Source: Salinicoccus carnicancri Crm (GTDB taxonomy: Bacteria; Bacillota; Bacilli; Staphylococcales; Salinicoccaceae). From it: a stretch of 64,000 nt of DNA. The position numbers were made by a program, and so were the translations under genes. Location of the stretch: positions 496,001 through 560,000 of the forward strand of contig NZ_ANAM01000008.1 in the NCBI RefSeq assembly GCF_000330705.1, given 5' to 3'. Below the pieces are notes generated by a model. That model was not told where the DNA came from. It was given only the letters and a program-made list of their open reading frames with translations, and made no database searches. This document shows, piece by piece, positions 40,604 to 49,465 of this stretch. Positions within the stretch are counted from its first letter, which is position 1. Every line of letters starts with the position of its first letter.

Positions 40604-41200
40604 TTACAGATTTTCTATGATGGTGCGTACTGCATGGGTGATATCTCCCTGGGACCAGCTCGGAATATCCAGTTCCGTCCCGATTTCGTGATGCGCCGGC
40701 ACATGGATGAACCCGGCAGGTGTATCGAGCCCTTTATCCTGTATATGATTCAGCGCAGAATACATCACATTATTGCACAGGTAAGTGCCGGCCGTGTTGG
40801 ATATGGAGGCCGGAATCGCCTTTTTCCTGAGTGCCGCTTCCAGCTTTTTCACAGGCAGAGTGGAGAATAGCCCGTCCGGACCCGCACCGTCTATCTTCTC
40901 ACCGTCGGGATTGAATCCGGCATTATCCGTTCTGCCGTCTATGCAGTTGATCGCAATCCGCTCGATATGGATTGTATGGCGGCCGCCGGCAAGCCCCAGG
41001 CATACGACTGCATCCGGGTGTTCGGCTTCCATGTCCCCTGTGATCCGTTCACCGATTCCATCAAAGACGACAGGATATATTTTCCCGGTCACGCTGTACT
41101 CCCCGATTACAAGACCATCAAGCTCGCGCACCGCAGCTTCTGTCGGATTCGACCTGAAACTCAAAAACGGTTCGAATCCTGTCAGCAGTAATTTCTTCAT
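40604..41200 (-). CDS. pcp: Pyroglutamyl-peptidase I
   Basis: A 198-residue cysteine peptidase (C15) that releases N-terminal pyroglutamate from peptides. The start 'MKKLLLTGFEPFLSFRSNPT' is diagnostic; Glu in 'HIERIAINCIDGR', Cys in 'SNTAGTYLCNNVMY', His in 'FIHVPAHHE' complete the triad. It stands beside a peptide-binding lipoprotein and the pxp operon on the same strand, so its product can be turned into glutamate there. Confidence 0.95.
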   Translation of the reverse strand: MKKLLLTGFEPFLSFRSNPTEAAVRELDGLVIGEYSVTGKIYPVVFDGIGERITGDMEAEHPDAVVCLGLAGGRHTIHIERIAINCIDGRTDNAGFNPDGEKIDGAGPDGLFSTLPVKKLEAALRKKAIPASISNTAGTYLCNNVMYSALNHIQDKGLDTPAGFIHVPAHHEIGTELDIPSWSQGDITHAVRTIIENL

Positions 41201-41252
41201 CGTTTTCCCACCTCACATAATCATGTCACTTCCAATGTATCAGACTGTGAAG

Positions 41253-41279
41253 AAAAAAGCTCCCATATTAAATGGGAGC
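41253..41279 (-). terminator. Terminator of the peptide-binding lipoprotein gene
   Basis: GCTCCCAT (41259-41266) / ATGGGAGC (41272-41279), followed on the minus strand by TTTTTT. Confidence 0.9.
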
Positions 41280-41289
41280 CCTCCGTCGA

Positions 41290-42867
41290 TCAATCCAGGT
41301 CTTTCAAATACGGGAAACTGCTCGGATACTGATAATACCCTTCCAGTTCATCGTCTATACCTGCAAGCAGTACAGAATGATAAATCGGTACGAGCGGAGA
41401 TTCATCCAGGATGATCTGCTGCGCACTGGCGTACTGCTCCATGCGCGCCGCCCGATCAGTCTCGGTCCGCGCCTGGTCTAGCAGCTGGTCCACTTCTCTA
41501 TTCGCATATCTCGTGCGATTGCCCGGCGCGCCATGGTTGTCCGAATGGAACATCGGATAAAGCCCATAATCTGCATCAAGCGTCACCGTGCCCCAGCTGC
41601 CCATGAACATTTCATGTTCACCGTTGGCCGTGAATTCCTGGTAGGCGCCGGACTCCATCTGACGGATCTCCAAATTGATATTCAGATCCTTCAGCTCTTC
41701 CTGTATGAATGTGGCTATATCCGCAGTCGTCCGGTCGTTTACGACAATTTCAGCTGTGAATCCATCACCGTGTCCACTCTCCTCAAGGAGTTCTTCTGCC
41801 GCTTCCTTATCGAAAGGCACCGGCTCAAGATTCTCACTATAGCCTGTCACAGTCGGATTGAGCGGAGTATCGGCAACAGCCGGGATGCCTTCCAGCATTT
41901 CATTGATGATGGCCTTCTTGTCGATGGACATTGCGATTGCACGTCTCACATCCGGATCATCGAACGGTTCTTTCTCAACATTGAACCCCATGTAGGACAT
42001 GCTGGCACTCTTGTTCTGTGCCACACGCGAGCCTTCTGTCCCGTCAATCCGCGCGACATCACTCGGATTGACCGGGTAGATCAGGTCAGCATCGCCAGTT
42101 GACAGTTCTGCAATCCGCGTACCATCTTCCGGCACTGCCTTGAATGTTACGGACTTGGGCTTTGCAGGCTCTCCCCAATAGTCTTCGTTGCGCACAAGGG
42201 TCACATGATCACCTTCCGCAATCTCCTCAAACTTGAAGAACCCGGTACCAACCGGATTTGCATTGACTTCCGTCAGTGGATTGCCGCCTTCTTCCATTCC
42301 TGCGTAGTCTGCATCGATCACTTCCTTGCTTATCATGTGCCCGCCCGGATGGGCCAGGTGTGCCGGCAGTGCAGCAAACGGCCTTTCGGTATGTACACGG
42401 ACAGTGTAATCATCAACAATCTCCACATCATCTATCTCTGTGAATAGGAACTCGAGGGGGGCCCCGACTTCCGGATCTCTCACGCGGTCAAGGTTCGCTT
42501 TTACAACTTCGGCGTTGAATGCACTGCCATCATGGAAAGTGATGCCTTCACGCAGTTTGAATTCCCATGTCGTATCATCCAGCTGCTCGTAGGATTCGGC
42601 CAGTCCGGGTTCGAGTTCGAGATCCTGGTTCATTTTCACCAGTGTTTCATATATGTTGGTCATCACATAGAGTGAATATCCGTCATTTGCCGCATGCGGA
42701 TCAAGGGAACTCGGCATGGCAAGCAGGCTGAAATTGATATCCCTTCCCGCCGCATTCTCCTCGCTGCCGTCTGATTCAGCAGCTTCATCCACCCCGCTGT
42801 CATCCGTGCATGCTGCAAGCACGAATATCAGGGACACAATCAGAAAACACCATTTTTTCATTTTCAT
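41290..42867 (-). CDS. Peptide ABC substrate-binding lipoprotein (family 5)
   Basis: A 525-residue OppA/DppA/GsiB-type lipoprotein. Lipobox 'FVLAACTDDSG' (Cys20); then 'PSSLDPHAANDGYSLYVMTN', 'WEFKLREGITFHDGSAFNAE' and 'VRRAIAMSIDKKAIINEML', the classic family pattern. It captures peptides or glutathione-like molecules outside the cell. No permease or ATPase genes are adjacent, so it must use a shared transporter. Position between pcp and the pxp operon suggests pyroglutamyl peptides as ligand, an inference. Confidence 0.9.
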   Translation of the reverse strand: MKMKKWCFLIVSLIFVLAACTDDSGVDEAAESDGSEENAAGRDINFSLLAMPSSLDPHAANDGYSLYVMTNIYETLVKMNQDLELEPGLAESYEQLDDTTWEFKLREGITFHDGSAFNAEVVKANLDRVRDPEVGAPLEFLFTEIDDVEIVDDYTVRVHTERPFAALPAHLAHPGGHMISKEVIDADYAGMEEGGNPLTEVNANPVGTGFFKFEEIAEGDHVTLVRNEDYWGEPAKPKSVTFKAVPEDGTRIAELSTGDADLIYPVNPSDVARIDGTEGSRVAQNKSASMSYMGFNVEKEPFDDPDVRRAIAMSIDKKAIINEMLEGIPAVADTPLNPTVTGYSENLEPVPFDKEAAEELLEESGHGDGFTAEIVVNDRTTADIATFIQEELKDLNINLEIRQMESGAYQEFTANGEHEMFMGSWGTVTLDADYGLYPMFHSDNHGAPGNRTRYANREVDQLLDQARTETDRAARMEQYASAQQIILDESPLVPIYHSVLLAGIDDELEGYYQYPSSFPYLKDLD

Positions 42868-42979
42868 TTCCTCCCATTACTCATTCACTTATTATACCTA
42901 TAATAATACTATGGATTAAGGGGTAAAAGAAGCGGAAATGTATACAATTACTGCACATTTCCGCCTATTAGTTACTTTT

Positions 42980-43753
42980 TCAATTATTTTTCCTGTAATC
43001 CTCGTTCTCAAGGTCGGTCACGAACATGTGACCCGGCGCGTGGGTGATCATGATGGAAGGCTTCGCATTCAATGCCGCATTCTGTGGTGTGACACCACAT
43101 GCCCAGAAAACCGGCATTTCCCTTTCCCCGATTTCAACCGCCTCGCCATATTCAGGGCAGGCGATATCTCTGATGCCGATCTCGTGCGGGCTGCCGTAAT
43201 GGACAGGTCCGCCGTGCATTTCGGGGAACTGCCCTGTTACACGTGTGACGGTCTCCACTTCACTTTCATCAAACGGCCGCATTGAGACGACCAGTTCGCC
43301 GCTGAACACACCCGCCGGATCGGTCGCGATGTTTGTCTTGTACATGGCAACGTTCCGCCTCTCATCAATATGCCTGATTGAAAGTCCCTCATCCAGTAGC
43401 GCCTGCTCAAACGTAAAGCTGCAGCCGATAAGGAATGTGACGAAGTCATCCCGCCAATATCCTCTGATGTCATCCGTCGTCTCGCGGAGCACGCCGTCCT
43501 CATATATATTATACTTAGGCACGTCTGTCCGGATGTCGGAGCCGTCCGCAAACCGGCTTTTTGTCTGTCCGTCTTCGATGACCTCAATCACGGGCACCGC
43601 CTTCTTATTGCGCATGGCATACAGCAGGAAGTCAAATGCGTAAACCTTCGGCAGGATGACCAGGTTCGCCTGGACTTTATGGCCCGCGGCACCTGAGGTC
43701 GTTCCGGTGAATTCACCATTCCTGATCGCTTCTCTCAATTCTTTAGAATCCAC
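42980..43753 (-). CDS. ycsI: YcsI/DUF1445 putative hydro-lyase (D-glutamate cyclase family)
   Basis: A 257-residue protein: 'DSKELREAIRNGEFTGTTSG', 'GHKVQANLVILPKVYAFDFL', 'VTFLIGCSFTFEQALL', 'RNVAMYKTNI', 'VFWACGVTPQNAALNAKPSI' and 'ITHAPGHMFVTDL'. These are family motifs of DUF1445/YcsI. The start is GTG at 43753 behind GGAGG. Last gene of the pxp operon, as in Bacillus subtilis ycsF-ycsG-ycsI-kip. Mammalian relatives convert 5-oxo-D-proline to D-glutamate, which fits the operon theme. Confidence 0.88.
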   Translation of the reverse strand: MDSKELREAIRNGEFTGTTSGAAGHKVQANLVILPKVYAFDFLLYAMRNKKAVPVIEVIEDGQTKSRFADGSDIRTDVPKYNIYEDGVLRETTDDIRGYWRDDFVTFLIGCSFTFEQALLDEGLSIRHIDERRNVAMYKTNIATDPAGVFSGELVVSMRPFDESEVETVTRVTGQFPEMHGGPVHYGSPHEIGIRDIACPEYGEAVEIGEREMPVFWACGVTPQNAALNAKPSIMITHAPGHMFVTDLENEDYRKNN

Positions 43754-43764
43754 TTCGTATCCTC

Positions 43765-44976
43765 CTATCTATTCCATAGATCTGCCAGGCCTTCAAGTGA
43801 CATGATCCCGGCAATGAGTGTGATGATTACAGCGACGGCACCGAAAATGATCATCCACGCGGGATGGCGGTAATCACCGACGATTTTCTTCCTTCTGGAG
43901 GCGATAAGTATCGCACCAAGAGTGACCGGCAGGATGAGACCGTTGAAGGCGCCTGCCAGGATGAGCAGCGCCACGGGGCGTCCGACGAAAGTGAATATCA
44001 CCGTCGACACGACGATGAACACGACGATCACCGTATTGTTGTGTTCATCAAAAAACCTGTGTATAGATCTCAGGAAAGACGCGCTGGTATAGGCTGAACC
44101 GATGACGGATGACAATGCTGCCGCAACGAGCACGACACCGAACACCTGCATGCCGATGTCACCGAGTGCGATCTGGAACACGGAAGCCGGCGGGTTATCC
44201 GGATCGAGCGTCGCACCCGTCGCCACCACACCGAGCACAGCGAGGAATAGAAGCACGCGCATGACGCCCGTTGTCAGGATGCCATAATTCGCCGCCTTGC
44301 TGACGAAATTCAGGTTCTCCTGCCCCGTCATACCGGCTTCGATCAGTCTGTGTGCACCGGCGAATGTAATGTAGCCACCCACTGTGCCGCCGACCAATGT
44401 GATGATCGGCACCACAAGGGATCCAGGCTCTTCAGGGGCCACCGCCCGGAGCGCCGCCTCCCCATATGGCGGGTTGGACCGGATCATGACAAAGGCGGTG
44501 ATGAGAATCATCAGCACACCAAGAGACTGTGTGACAACGTCCATTACAGCACGGCCGTTCTTGACAAGGAAGACGAAGATGGCGAATGCACCGGTCAGTG
44601 CTGCACCAACGCGCACATCCCATCCGAATATCGCGTTGAAGCCGAGGCCCGCTCCAGCGACGTTGCCGATGTTGAATGCAAAGCCGCCGAGGACGATGAG
44701 CAGTGCCACAGCATGGCCGAGCCCCGGGGCAACATCGTTTGCGACATCCTGTCCCCGTTTGCCTGAGACACTGAGCACGCGCCAGATGTTCAGCTGTGCA
44801 CCGATATCAATGATGATTGAAGCAAGGATGGCAAAAGCAAAGCTTGCCAGAAACTGTTCGGTAAACACCGCGGTCTGCGTCAGGAACGCCGGACCGATTG
44901 ATGAGGTGGCCATCAGGAATATGGCGCCAAAGAGCAGGCGCCGCTGTGCTGCGGTCAATTTCGGTTTTTCATTCAT
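43765..44976 (-). CDS. ycsG: NRAMP-related membrane transporter (YcsG)
   Basis: A 403-residue protein with 11 membrane helices. The first helix, 'GAIFLMATSSIGPAFLTQTA', keeps the NRAMP-like unwound region but lacks the D-P-G-N metal motif, reading 'TSSIGPAF'. The later 'LVGGTVGGYITFAGAHRL' is typical of the YcsG branch. It lies inside the pxp operon, 20 bp after pxpA, so it may import 5-oxoproline or a related acid rather than a metal; this is inference from context and the missing metal motif. Confidence 0.85.
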   Translation of the reverse strand: MNEKPKLTAAQRRLLFGAIFLMATSSIGPAFLTQTAVFTEQFLASFAFAILASIIIDIGAQLNIWRVLSVSGKRGQDVANDVAPGLGHAVALLIVLGGFAFNIGNVAGAGLGFNAIFGWDVRVGAALTGAFAIFVFLVKNGRAVMDVVTQSLGVLMILITAFVMIRSNPPYGEAALRAVAPEEPGSLVVPIITLVGGTVGGYITFAGAHRLIEAGMTGQENLNFVSKAANYGILTTGVMRVLLFLAVLGVVATGATLDPDNPPASVFQIALGDIGMQVFGVVLVAAALSSVIGSAYTSASFLRSIHRFFDEHNNTVIVVFIVVSTVIFTFVGRPVALLILAGAFNGLILPVTLGAILIASRRKKIVGDYRHPAWMIIFGAVAVIITLIAGIMSLEGLADLWNR

Positions 44977-44996
44977 TTTTCCACACCCCTTCCAAT

Positions 44997-45761
44997 CTAC
45001 ATCATTTTAATCTCTATCCCGTTCTCACCGAGCTGCCGTCTGATCTCTCTGACAAATTCCAGAGCCTTCGGGCCATCGCCATGCACGCATATGCTGTCTG
45101 CCTGGATATCGATGTCATGCCCGCCTATGGATTCGACCCTGCCCTCTTGGACCATGCGGATGACGCGCCCGACCGCAATATCCGTGTCCGTGATCATCGC
45201 GCCTTCCTTGCGCCTTGAGACAAGCGTACCGTCATCCTCATAGGCGCGGTCGGCGAAGACTTCGTGCCTGACTTCAAGGCCAGCCTCCTCACCGGCTTTC
45301 ACAAGGTTCTGATTGGAGAGTCCCAGCAGCTTGAGTCCGGGATTGTAATCGCGCACCGCTTCGGCAATCGTCCTGGCGAGTTCCTTATCCTTGAACGTGG
45401 CATTATACAGTGCGCCGTGCGGCTTGACATGGTTCAACTCGACACCCCCGACTCTGCAGAACCCATCCAGGGCGCCGAGCTGATAGAACATCAGGGCTCT
45501 GACTTCCTGCATGGAAAGTTCCATATACCTTCTGCCGAATCCCATCAGGTCGGGGTACGCCGGATGCGCTCCGATGCCGGTGCTTCCGCTTTCCCTGATC
45601 AGTCGGACGGTCTTCAGCATGACCGACGGATCGCCCGCATGGAAGCCGCAGGCGACGTTCGCCGATGAAATCAGCGGAATGATTTCATCATCGTTACCTA
45701 TCGTATAGTTGCCGTAGCTCTCACCGAGGTCTGCATTCAGATCAACTGTCAACATGTCCAT
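44997..45761 (-). CDS. pxpA: 5-oxoprolinase subunit PxpA (LamB/YcsF)
   Basis: A 254-residue protein: 'VDLNADLGESYGNYTIGNDD', 'SSANVACGFHAGDPSVM', 'HPAYPDLMGFGRRYM', 'LNHVKPHGALYN' and 'ICVHGDGPKALEFV' are the LamB/YcsF hallmarks. With PxpB and PxpC it forms the ATP-dependent bacterial 5-oxoprolinase that opens pyroglutamate to glutamate. It sits 9 bp downstream of accC. Confidence 0.95.
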   Translation of the reverse strand: MDMLTVDLNADLGESYGNYTIGNDDEIIPLISSANVACGFHAGDPSVMLKTVRLIRESGSTGIGAHPAYPDLMGFGRRYMELSMQEVRALMFYQLGALDGFCRVGGVELNHVKPHGALYNATFKDKELARTIAEAVRDYNPGLKLLGLSNQNLVKAGEEAGLEVRHEVFADRAYEDDGTLVSRRKEGAMITDTDIAVGRVIRMVQEGRVESIGGHDIDIQADSICVHGDGPKALEFVREIRRQLGENGIEIKMM

Positions 45762-45770
45762 ACTCCCTTT

Positions 45771-47117
45771 CTATTCTATGATTTCATTGTTTTCCAGAAA
45801 CTTGATGTCCACGGTATTGTCCATATATTTCGGGTGGTTCATCAGATAATGCTGGAAATCGAGTGTCGTATCAATCGGAGAGATCACCGTCTCTCCGAGC
45901 ACATGACGCATCTTTCGTATGGCTTTTTCGCGGTCCGGGGCATGCGCAATGATCTTGGCGATCATCGAGTCGTAATCCGGCGGGATCTGATAGCCCCGAA
46001 ACACATGGGTGTCGACACGCACACCGTTGCCGAGGCCGAAGTGCAGCCGGTCGATGCTGCCCGGGGACGGCATGAAATTTTTGGCAGGGTTCTCTGCATT
46101 GATACGGCATTCGATGGCAAAACCTTTCATCTCTATATCTTCCTGCCGGATATCGAACTGGCCGAACAATGCCACCTCGAGCTGCAGACGGATGATGTCA
46201 ATTCCGGTGATCATCTCGGAAATCGTATGCTCCACCTGTACCCTCGTGTTCATCTCCATGAAGTAGAATGCATCCTCTTCCTCCACATACAAATACTCGA
46301 CGGTGCCCGCACCGGCATATTCAAGCCGCCCTATGGCAGCCGCCGTCCGCTCCGTAATATCCGCACGCGTCGCATCAGCGAGGACTGCTGCCGGCGCTTC
46401 CTCTATCAGCTTCTGATTATTGCGCTGGATCGAGCAGTCCCGTTCGAAAAGATGCACAGCGTCCCCTTTGCTGTCACCGACAATCTGCACTTCGATATGC
46501 CGCGCTTTCGGAATGTATTTCTCTACATAGATCCGGTCGTCGCCGAACGCATTCTTCGCCTCTTTCCTGGCGTCTTTGTACTGTTTCCCGAGTGACTGCT
46601 CATCATGCACGAAGCGCATCCCCTTTCCACCGCCGCCGGAGACGGCCTTGATGACGATCGGAAAGCCTATATCCGCAGCCACCTCCTTCACTTCATCGAT
46701 GCTTTCCACAACGCCTTCGCTGCCCGGGATGACCGGGATGCCCGCAGCTTTCACAGTCCGTCTCGCCTCCGCCTTGTCCCCCATCTTTTTCATGATGGCG
46801 GAATCCGGGCCGACGAAGATGATGCCCGCTTCCTCGCAGCGCCGTGCAAACTCCGGGGTTTCCGACAGGAATCCGTATCCGGGATGGATGGCATCCGCGC
46901 CCGAGACTTCCGCCGCCTGGAGCATGCGCTCGATGTCAAGATAGCTGTCGGTGCTTTTGGGCGGACCGATGCAGATGGCTTCATCCGCTATCGTGACATG
47001 CAGGCTGTCCCGGTCCGCTGTGGAATAGACGGCCACGCTCCCGAGACCCATCTCCCTGAGCGTCCGTACAATGCGGACGGCAATTTCACCGCGGTTGGCA
47101 ATCAATACTTTCTTCAT
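45771..47117 (-). CDS. accC: Biotin carboxylase subunit (AccC-like) in the pxp operon
   Basis: A 448-residue ATP-grasp enzyme. 'KKVLIANRGEIAVRIVRTLR', 'DAIHPGYGFLSETPEFARRC', the ATP lid 'VIKAVSGGGGKGMRFVHDE', 'LFERDCSIQRNNQKLIEEAP' and 'FYFMEMNTRVQVEHTISEMI' are complete. It carboxylates biotin on its partner BCCP with bicarbonate and ATP. ATG 47117 is preceded by GGAGG. It is coupled to accB and placed between pxpC and pxpA, so it probably serves this pathway rather than fatty-acid synthesis. Confidence 0.93.
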   Translation of the reverse strand: MKKVLIANRGEIAVRIVRTLREMGLGSVAVYSTADRDSLHVTIADEAICIGPPKSTDSYLDIERMLQAAEVSGADAIHPGYGFLSETPEFARRCEEAGIIFVGPDSAIMKKMGDKAEARRTVKAAGIPVIPGSEGVVESIDEVKEVAADIGFPIVIKAVSGGGGKGMRFVHDEQSLGKQYKDARKEAKNAFGDDRIYVEKYIPKARHIEVQIVGDSKGDAVHLFERDCSIQRNNQKLIEEAPAAVLADATRADITERTAAAIGRLEYAGAGTVEYLYVEEEDAFYFMEMNTRVQVEHTISEMITGIDIIRLQLEVALFGQFDIRQEDIEMKGFAIECRINAENPAKNFMPSPGSIDRLHFGLGNGVRVDTHVFRGYQIPPDYDSMIAKIIAHAPDREKAIRKMRHVLGETVISPIDTTLDFQHYLMNHPKYMDNTVDIKFLENNEIIE

Positions 47118-47122
47118 ACTGT

Positions 47123-47548
47123 CTAGTCCTCCTTCGGCCTGAGCGTCACAAGCGGCTGATCGTATTCGACCGTTTCCCCGTTCCCGACGAGTACCTCCTC
47201 AACCACTCCATCGGCATCGGCCAGCACATCATTGAACACTTTCATCGCTTCGATCATGCCAATCTGATCACCGCTTGCCACTTTGTCACCCGCTTCGACG
47301 AAATTTTCCGTGCTGTTTTCCTCTTTATGCGTATAGAACGTACCCACCTGCGCCGCCTTAACTGTATGCAGTCCGTTATGCCCGCCGTCCGCAGAAGACT
47401 TGTCTTTACCACCATGCTCCGTCACGACAGTGTCACCGCTGCCTTTTGTTTCTATGTGCACCTCCGTATCCATATCTCCGACGCGGAGCACTTTAAGGTC
47501 TTCCTCTTTCGCAAGTTTTATCAGTTCCCTGATTTTTTCCACATCCAT
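47123..47548 (-). CDS. accB: Biotin carboxyl carrier protein (AccB-like)
   Basis: A 141-residue carrier. The biotinylation site is in 'DQIGMIEAMKVFNDVLADAD' (EAMK lysine), inside the usual C-terminal hammerhead domain; the first ~60 residues are a flexible acidic linker. AGAGGTG precedes ATG 47548; a GTG at 47557 overlaps the pxpC stop and is less likely. Moves carboxybiotin between AccC and a carboxyltransferase; here the only carboxyltransferase-like proteins nearby are PxpB and PxpC. Confidence 0.9.
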   Translation of the reverse strand: MDVEKIRELIKLAKEEDLKVLRVGDMDTEVHIETKGSGDTVVTEHGGKDKSSADGGHNGLHTVKAAQVGTFYTHKEENSTENFVEAGDKVASGDQIGMIEAMKVFNDVLADADGVVEEVLVGNGETVEYDQPLVTLRPKED

Positions 47549-47553
47549 AGTCG

Positions 47554-48543
47554 TCACCTCTTCATGATACTTTCAATTTTTCCAGCCAGCGGCCGTCTGT
47601 GGGACCTGAAATCATTGTCGATTCCAAAATATCCATCTGATCGGACCTTCCCTATTTCATCCTTATAAAGTTCCACTGCCCTGTCCACACTGATTTCCTC
47701 AAACCGGATCGTGTCACCCTGCCGCTTCTGCACAAGCTTCGGTATGTCACAGAGTGCCACTGTGGCAATGCGGGCGTATCCGCCGGCGGTCTGTCGGTCG
47801 TTCAGCAGGATGATCGGTTTGCCGTTTTTCGGAATCTGGATGCTGCCGAGCTGCGTCGGCTCACTGAGTATATCATGTCCACCCACGGCTTCGATCACTT
47901 CCCCGTCAAGCCTGAATCCCATGCGGTCACAGTCCTTGGTAAGTGTATACCCGGAACCGTAAAACTTATCCAGGTTGTCTTTGAATCTGTCGTACTGCTG
48001 ACCGGGGATCACACGGATGACATCATCGTCATCATCAAAAACCCTGATCCGCCCCATTCCGGCGGCACCATTTCCACCGGCCGCTTTCAGACTGTCACCG
48101 GATTTCAGTGTCCTGCCGCCGAGTCCGCCAATGCCGCTGCGTGTATGCGTCGAGGCGCTGCCGAACACTTCAGGGACAGCGAAACCACCGGTCACAGCGA
48201 GATATGTTCGTGCACCGCGTTCTGCGCCGCCAAAAGATACCTGTTCCCCTTTCATCAGCGGGATTACCGTACCGGTCTTCATTTCCAGTCCATCGACAGC
48301 CACCGGCATTTCCGCACCGGCTGTTGAGATTGTCACTTCCTCTGTCACTTCAAAGGAGGCGCCCTGCAGTGTCATCTCAAGCACTGCTGCACCTTCATCA
48401 TTGCCGAGCAGCCGGTTTGAGAGCATCATCGCCCGCCAGTCCATCGCACCGGCCGGGGAAAAGCCTTCGGCCTGATGGCCGTATCTTCCCATATCCTGGA
48501 CTGTCGTGAAAAGCCCCGGATCCATCACCTTCAATGCCATCAT
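47554..48543 (-). CDS. pxpC: 5-oxoprolinase subunit PxpC (KipA; biotin-dependent carboxyltransferase fold)
   Basis: A 329-residue protein: 'ALKVMDPGLFTTVQDMGRYG', 'GFSPAGAMDWRAMMLSNRLL', 'SRSGIGGLGG'-like segment ('HTRSGIGGLGGRTLKSGD'), 'RMGFRLDGEVIEAVGGHDIL' and 'ILLNDRQTAGGYARIATV' are typical of KipA. The family is homologous to the carboxyltransferase half of urea carboxylase. Its ATG overlaps the pxpB stop (ATGA), and accB overlaps or adjoins its own end. Confidence 0.93.
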   Translation of the reverse strand: MMALKVMDPGLFTTVQDMGRYGHQAEGFSPAGAMDWRAMMLSNRLLGNDEGAAVLEMTLQGASFEVTEEVTISTAGAEMPVAVDGLEMKTGTVIPLMKGEQVSFGGAERGARTYLAVTGGFAVPEVFGSASTHTRSGIGGLGGRTLKSGDSLKAAGGNGAAGMGRIRVFDDDDDVIRVIPGQQYDRFKDNLDKFYGSGYTLTKDCDRMGFRLDGEVIEAVGGHDILSEPTQLGSIQIPKNGKPIILLNDRQTAGGYARIATVALCDIPKLVQKRQGDTIRFEEISVDRAVELYKDEIGKVRSDGYFGIDNDFRSHRRPLAGKIESIMKR

Positions 48544-49259
48544 CCATCACTCCCTGACTCAATTTTCACTTCATACCGGCCGGCTTCGACCGCGTCCTTT
48601 ATATCATCATACTCTTTTTCATCTACGGCACGGTAAACAACCCGATCCCCCGCCTGGTAGAGTATCGGTTCCGCACGCCCCGGGTCGAATAAAGGGACCG
48701 GTGTCCGCCCGAGAAGATTCCATCCGCCCGGGGATTCGAACGGATACATGCCGGTCTGTTTCCCGCCGATGCCTACCGATCCGGCGGGAATCCGTACCCG
48801 CGGTGTCCCAAGCCTCGCCTTGTGCAATTTTTCATCGAGCCCGCCGAGATACGGGAAGCCCGGCATGAAGCCGAGCATATATACCAGATATTCCTTCCCG
48901 CTGTGCATGTCGATCACTTCAGCAGCAGAAAGTCCATTTTCCTCAAAGTTTTCAATATCCGGGCCGTATTTCCCGCCGTAGCAGACCGGGATCTCCACTA
49001 CCCGGTATTCAAATTCACCCTCAAGCAGCGCATCCGTATCGAGCCCCCCGATCTCTCCCTCAATCGTTTCAGCATCCGTTTCGAAAATATCGAAATAGAT
49101 GATGAGACTCGTGTATGAGATGACGATTTCCCCAATTCCGGCGATATCGAGCGATTCTATTTTCTTCTTCAGTTCAACCAGCCGCCGGTTCACCTTCTCA
49201 TCAATGTCATCTCCCATGTATATCGTAAGCGCGTTTTCCGCATACTGCCTGACTTCCAT
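48540..49259 (-). CDS. pxpB: 5-oxoprolinase subunit PxpB (KipI)
   Basis: A 239-residue protein: 'IPVCYGGKYGPDIENFEENG', 'YMLGFMPGFPYLGGLDEKLH', 'PRVRIPAGSVGIGGKQTGMY' and 'PGGWNLLGRTPVPLFDPGRA' are KipI hallmarks. First gene of the operon; AAGGTG precedes the ATG. It pairs with PxpC, and together with AccB and AccC gives all the parts of a split urea-carboxylase-like enzyme. No kipR regulator gene was found beside it. Confidence 0.93.
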   Translation of the reverse strand: MEVRQYAENALTIYMGDDIDEKVNRRLVELKKKIESLDIAGIGEIVISYTSLIIYFDIFETDAETIEGEIGGLDTDALLEGEFEYRVVEIPVCYGGKYGPDIENFEENGLSAAEVIDMHSGKEYLVYMLGFMPGFPYLGGLDEKLHKARLGTPRVRIPAGSVGIGGKQTGMYPFESPGGWNLLGRTPVPLFDPGRAEPILYQAGDRVVYRAVDEKEYDDIKDAVEAGRYEVKIESGSDG

Positions 49260-49465
49260 TTTTTCACCTTCTTTTCTTTATTCGTCACTTGAAGTATAAC
49301 CTACAACGATAAAAATTAAATATTAGAATAATTCAATTCTATCAGACGCCTCTGATATGTTATAGTTGATTTTAAATTATTGGGAAAATACAACATGAAG
49401 ATATCCAATGCTGTAAAAACGGAAAGAACGAATGATTCTCACAATATATCAGGAGTGATCTGCCA

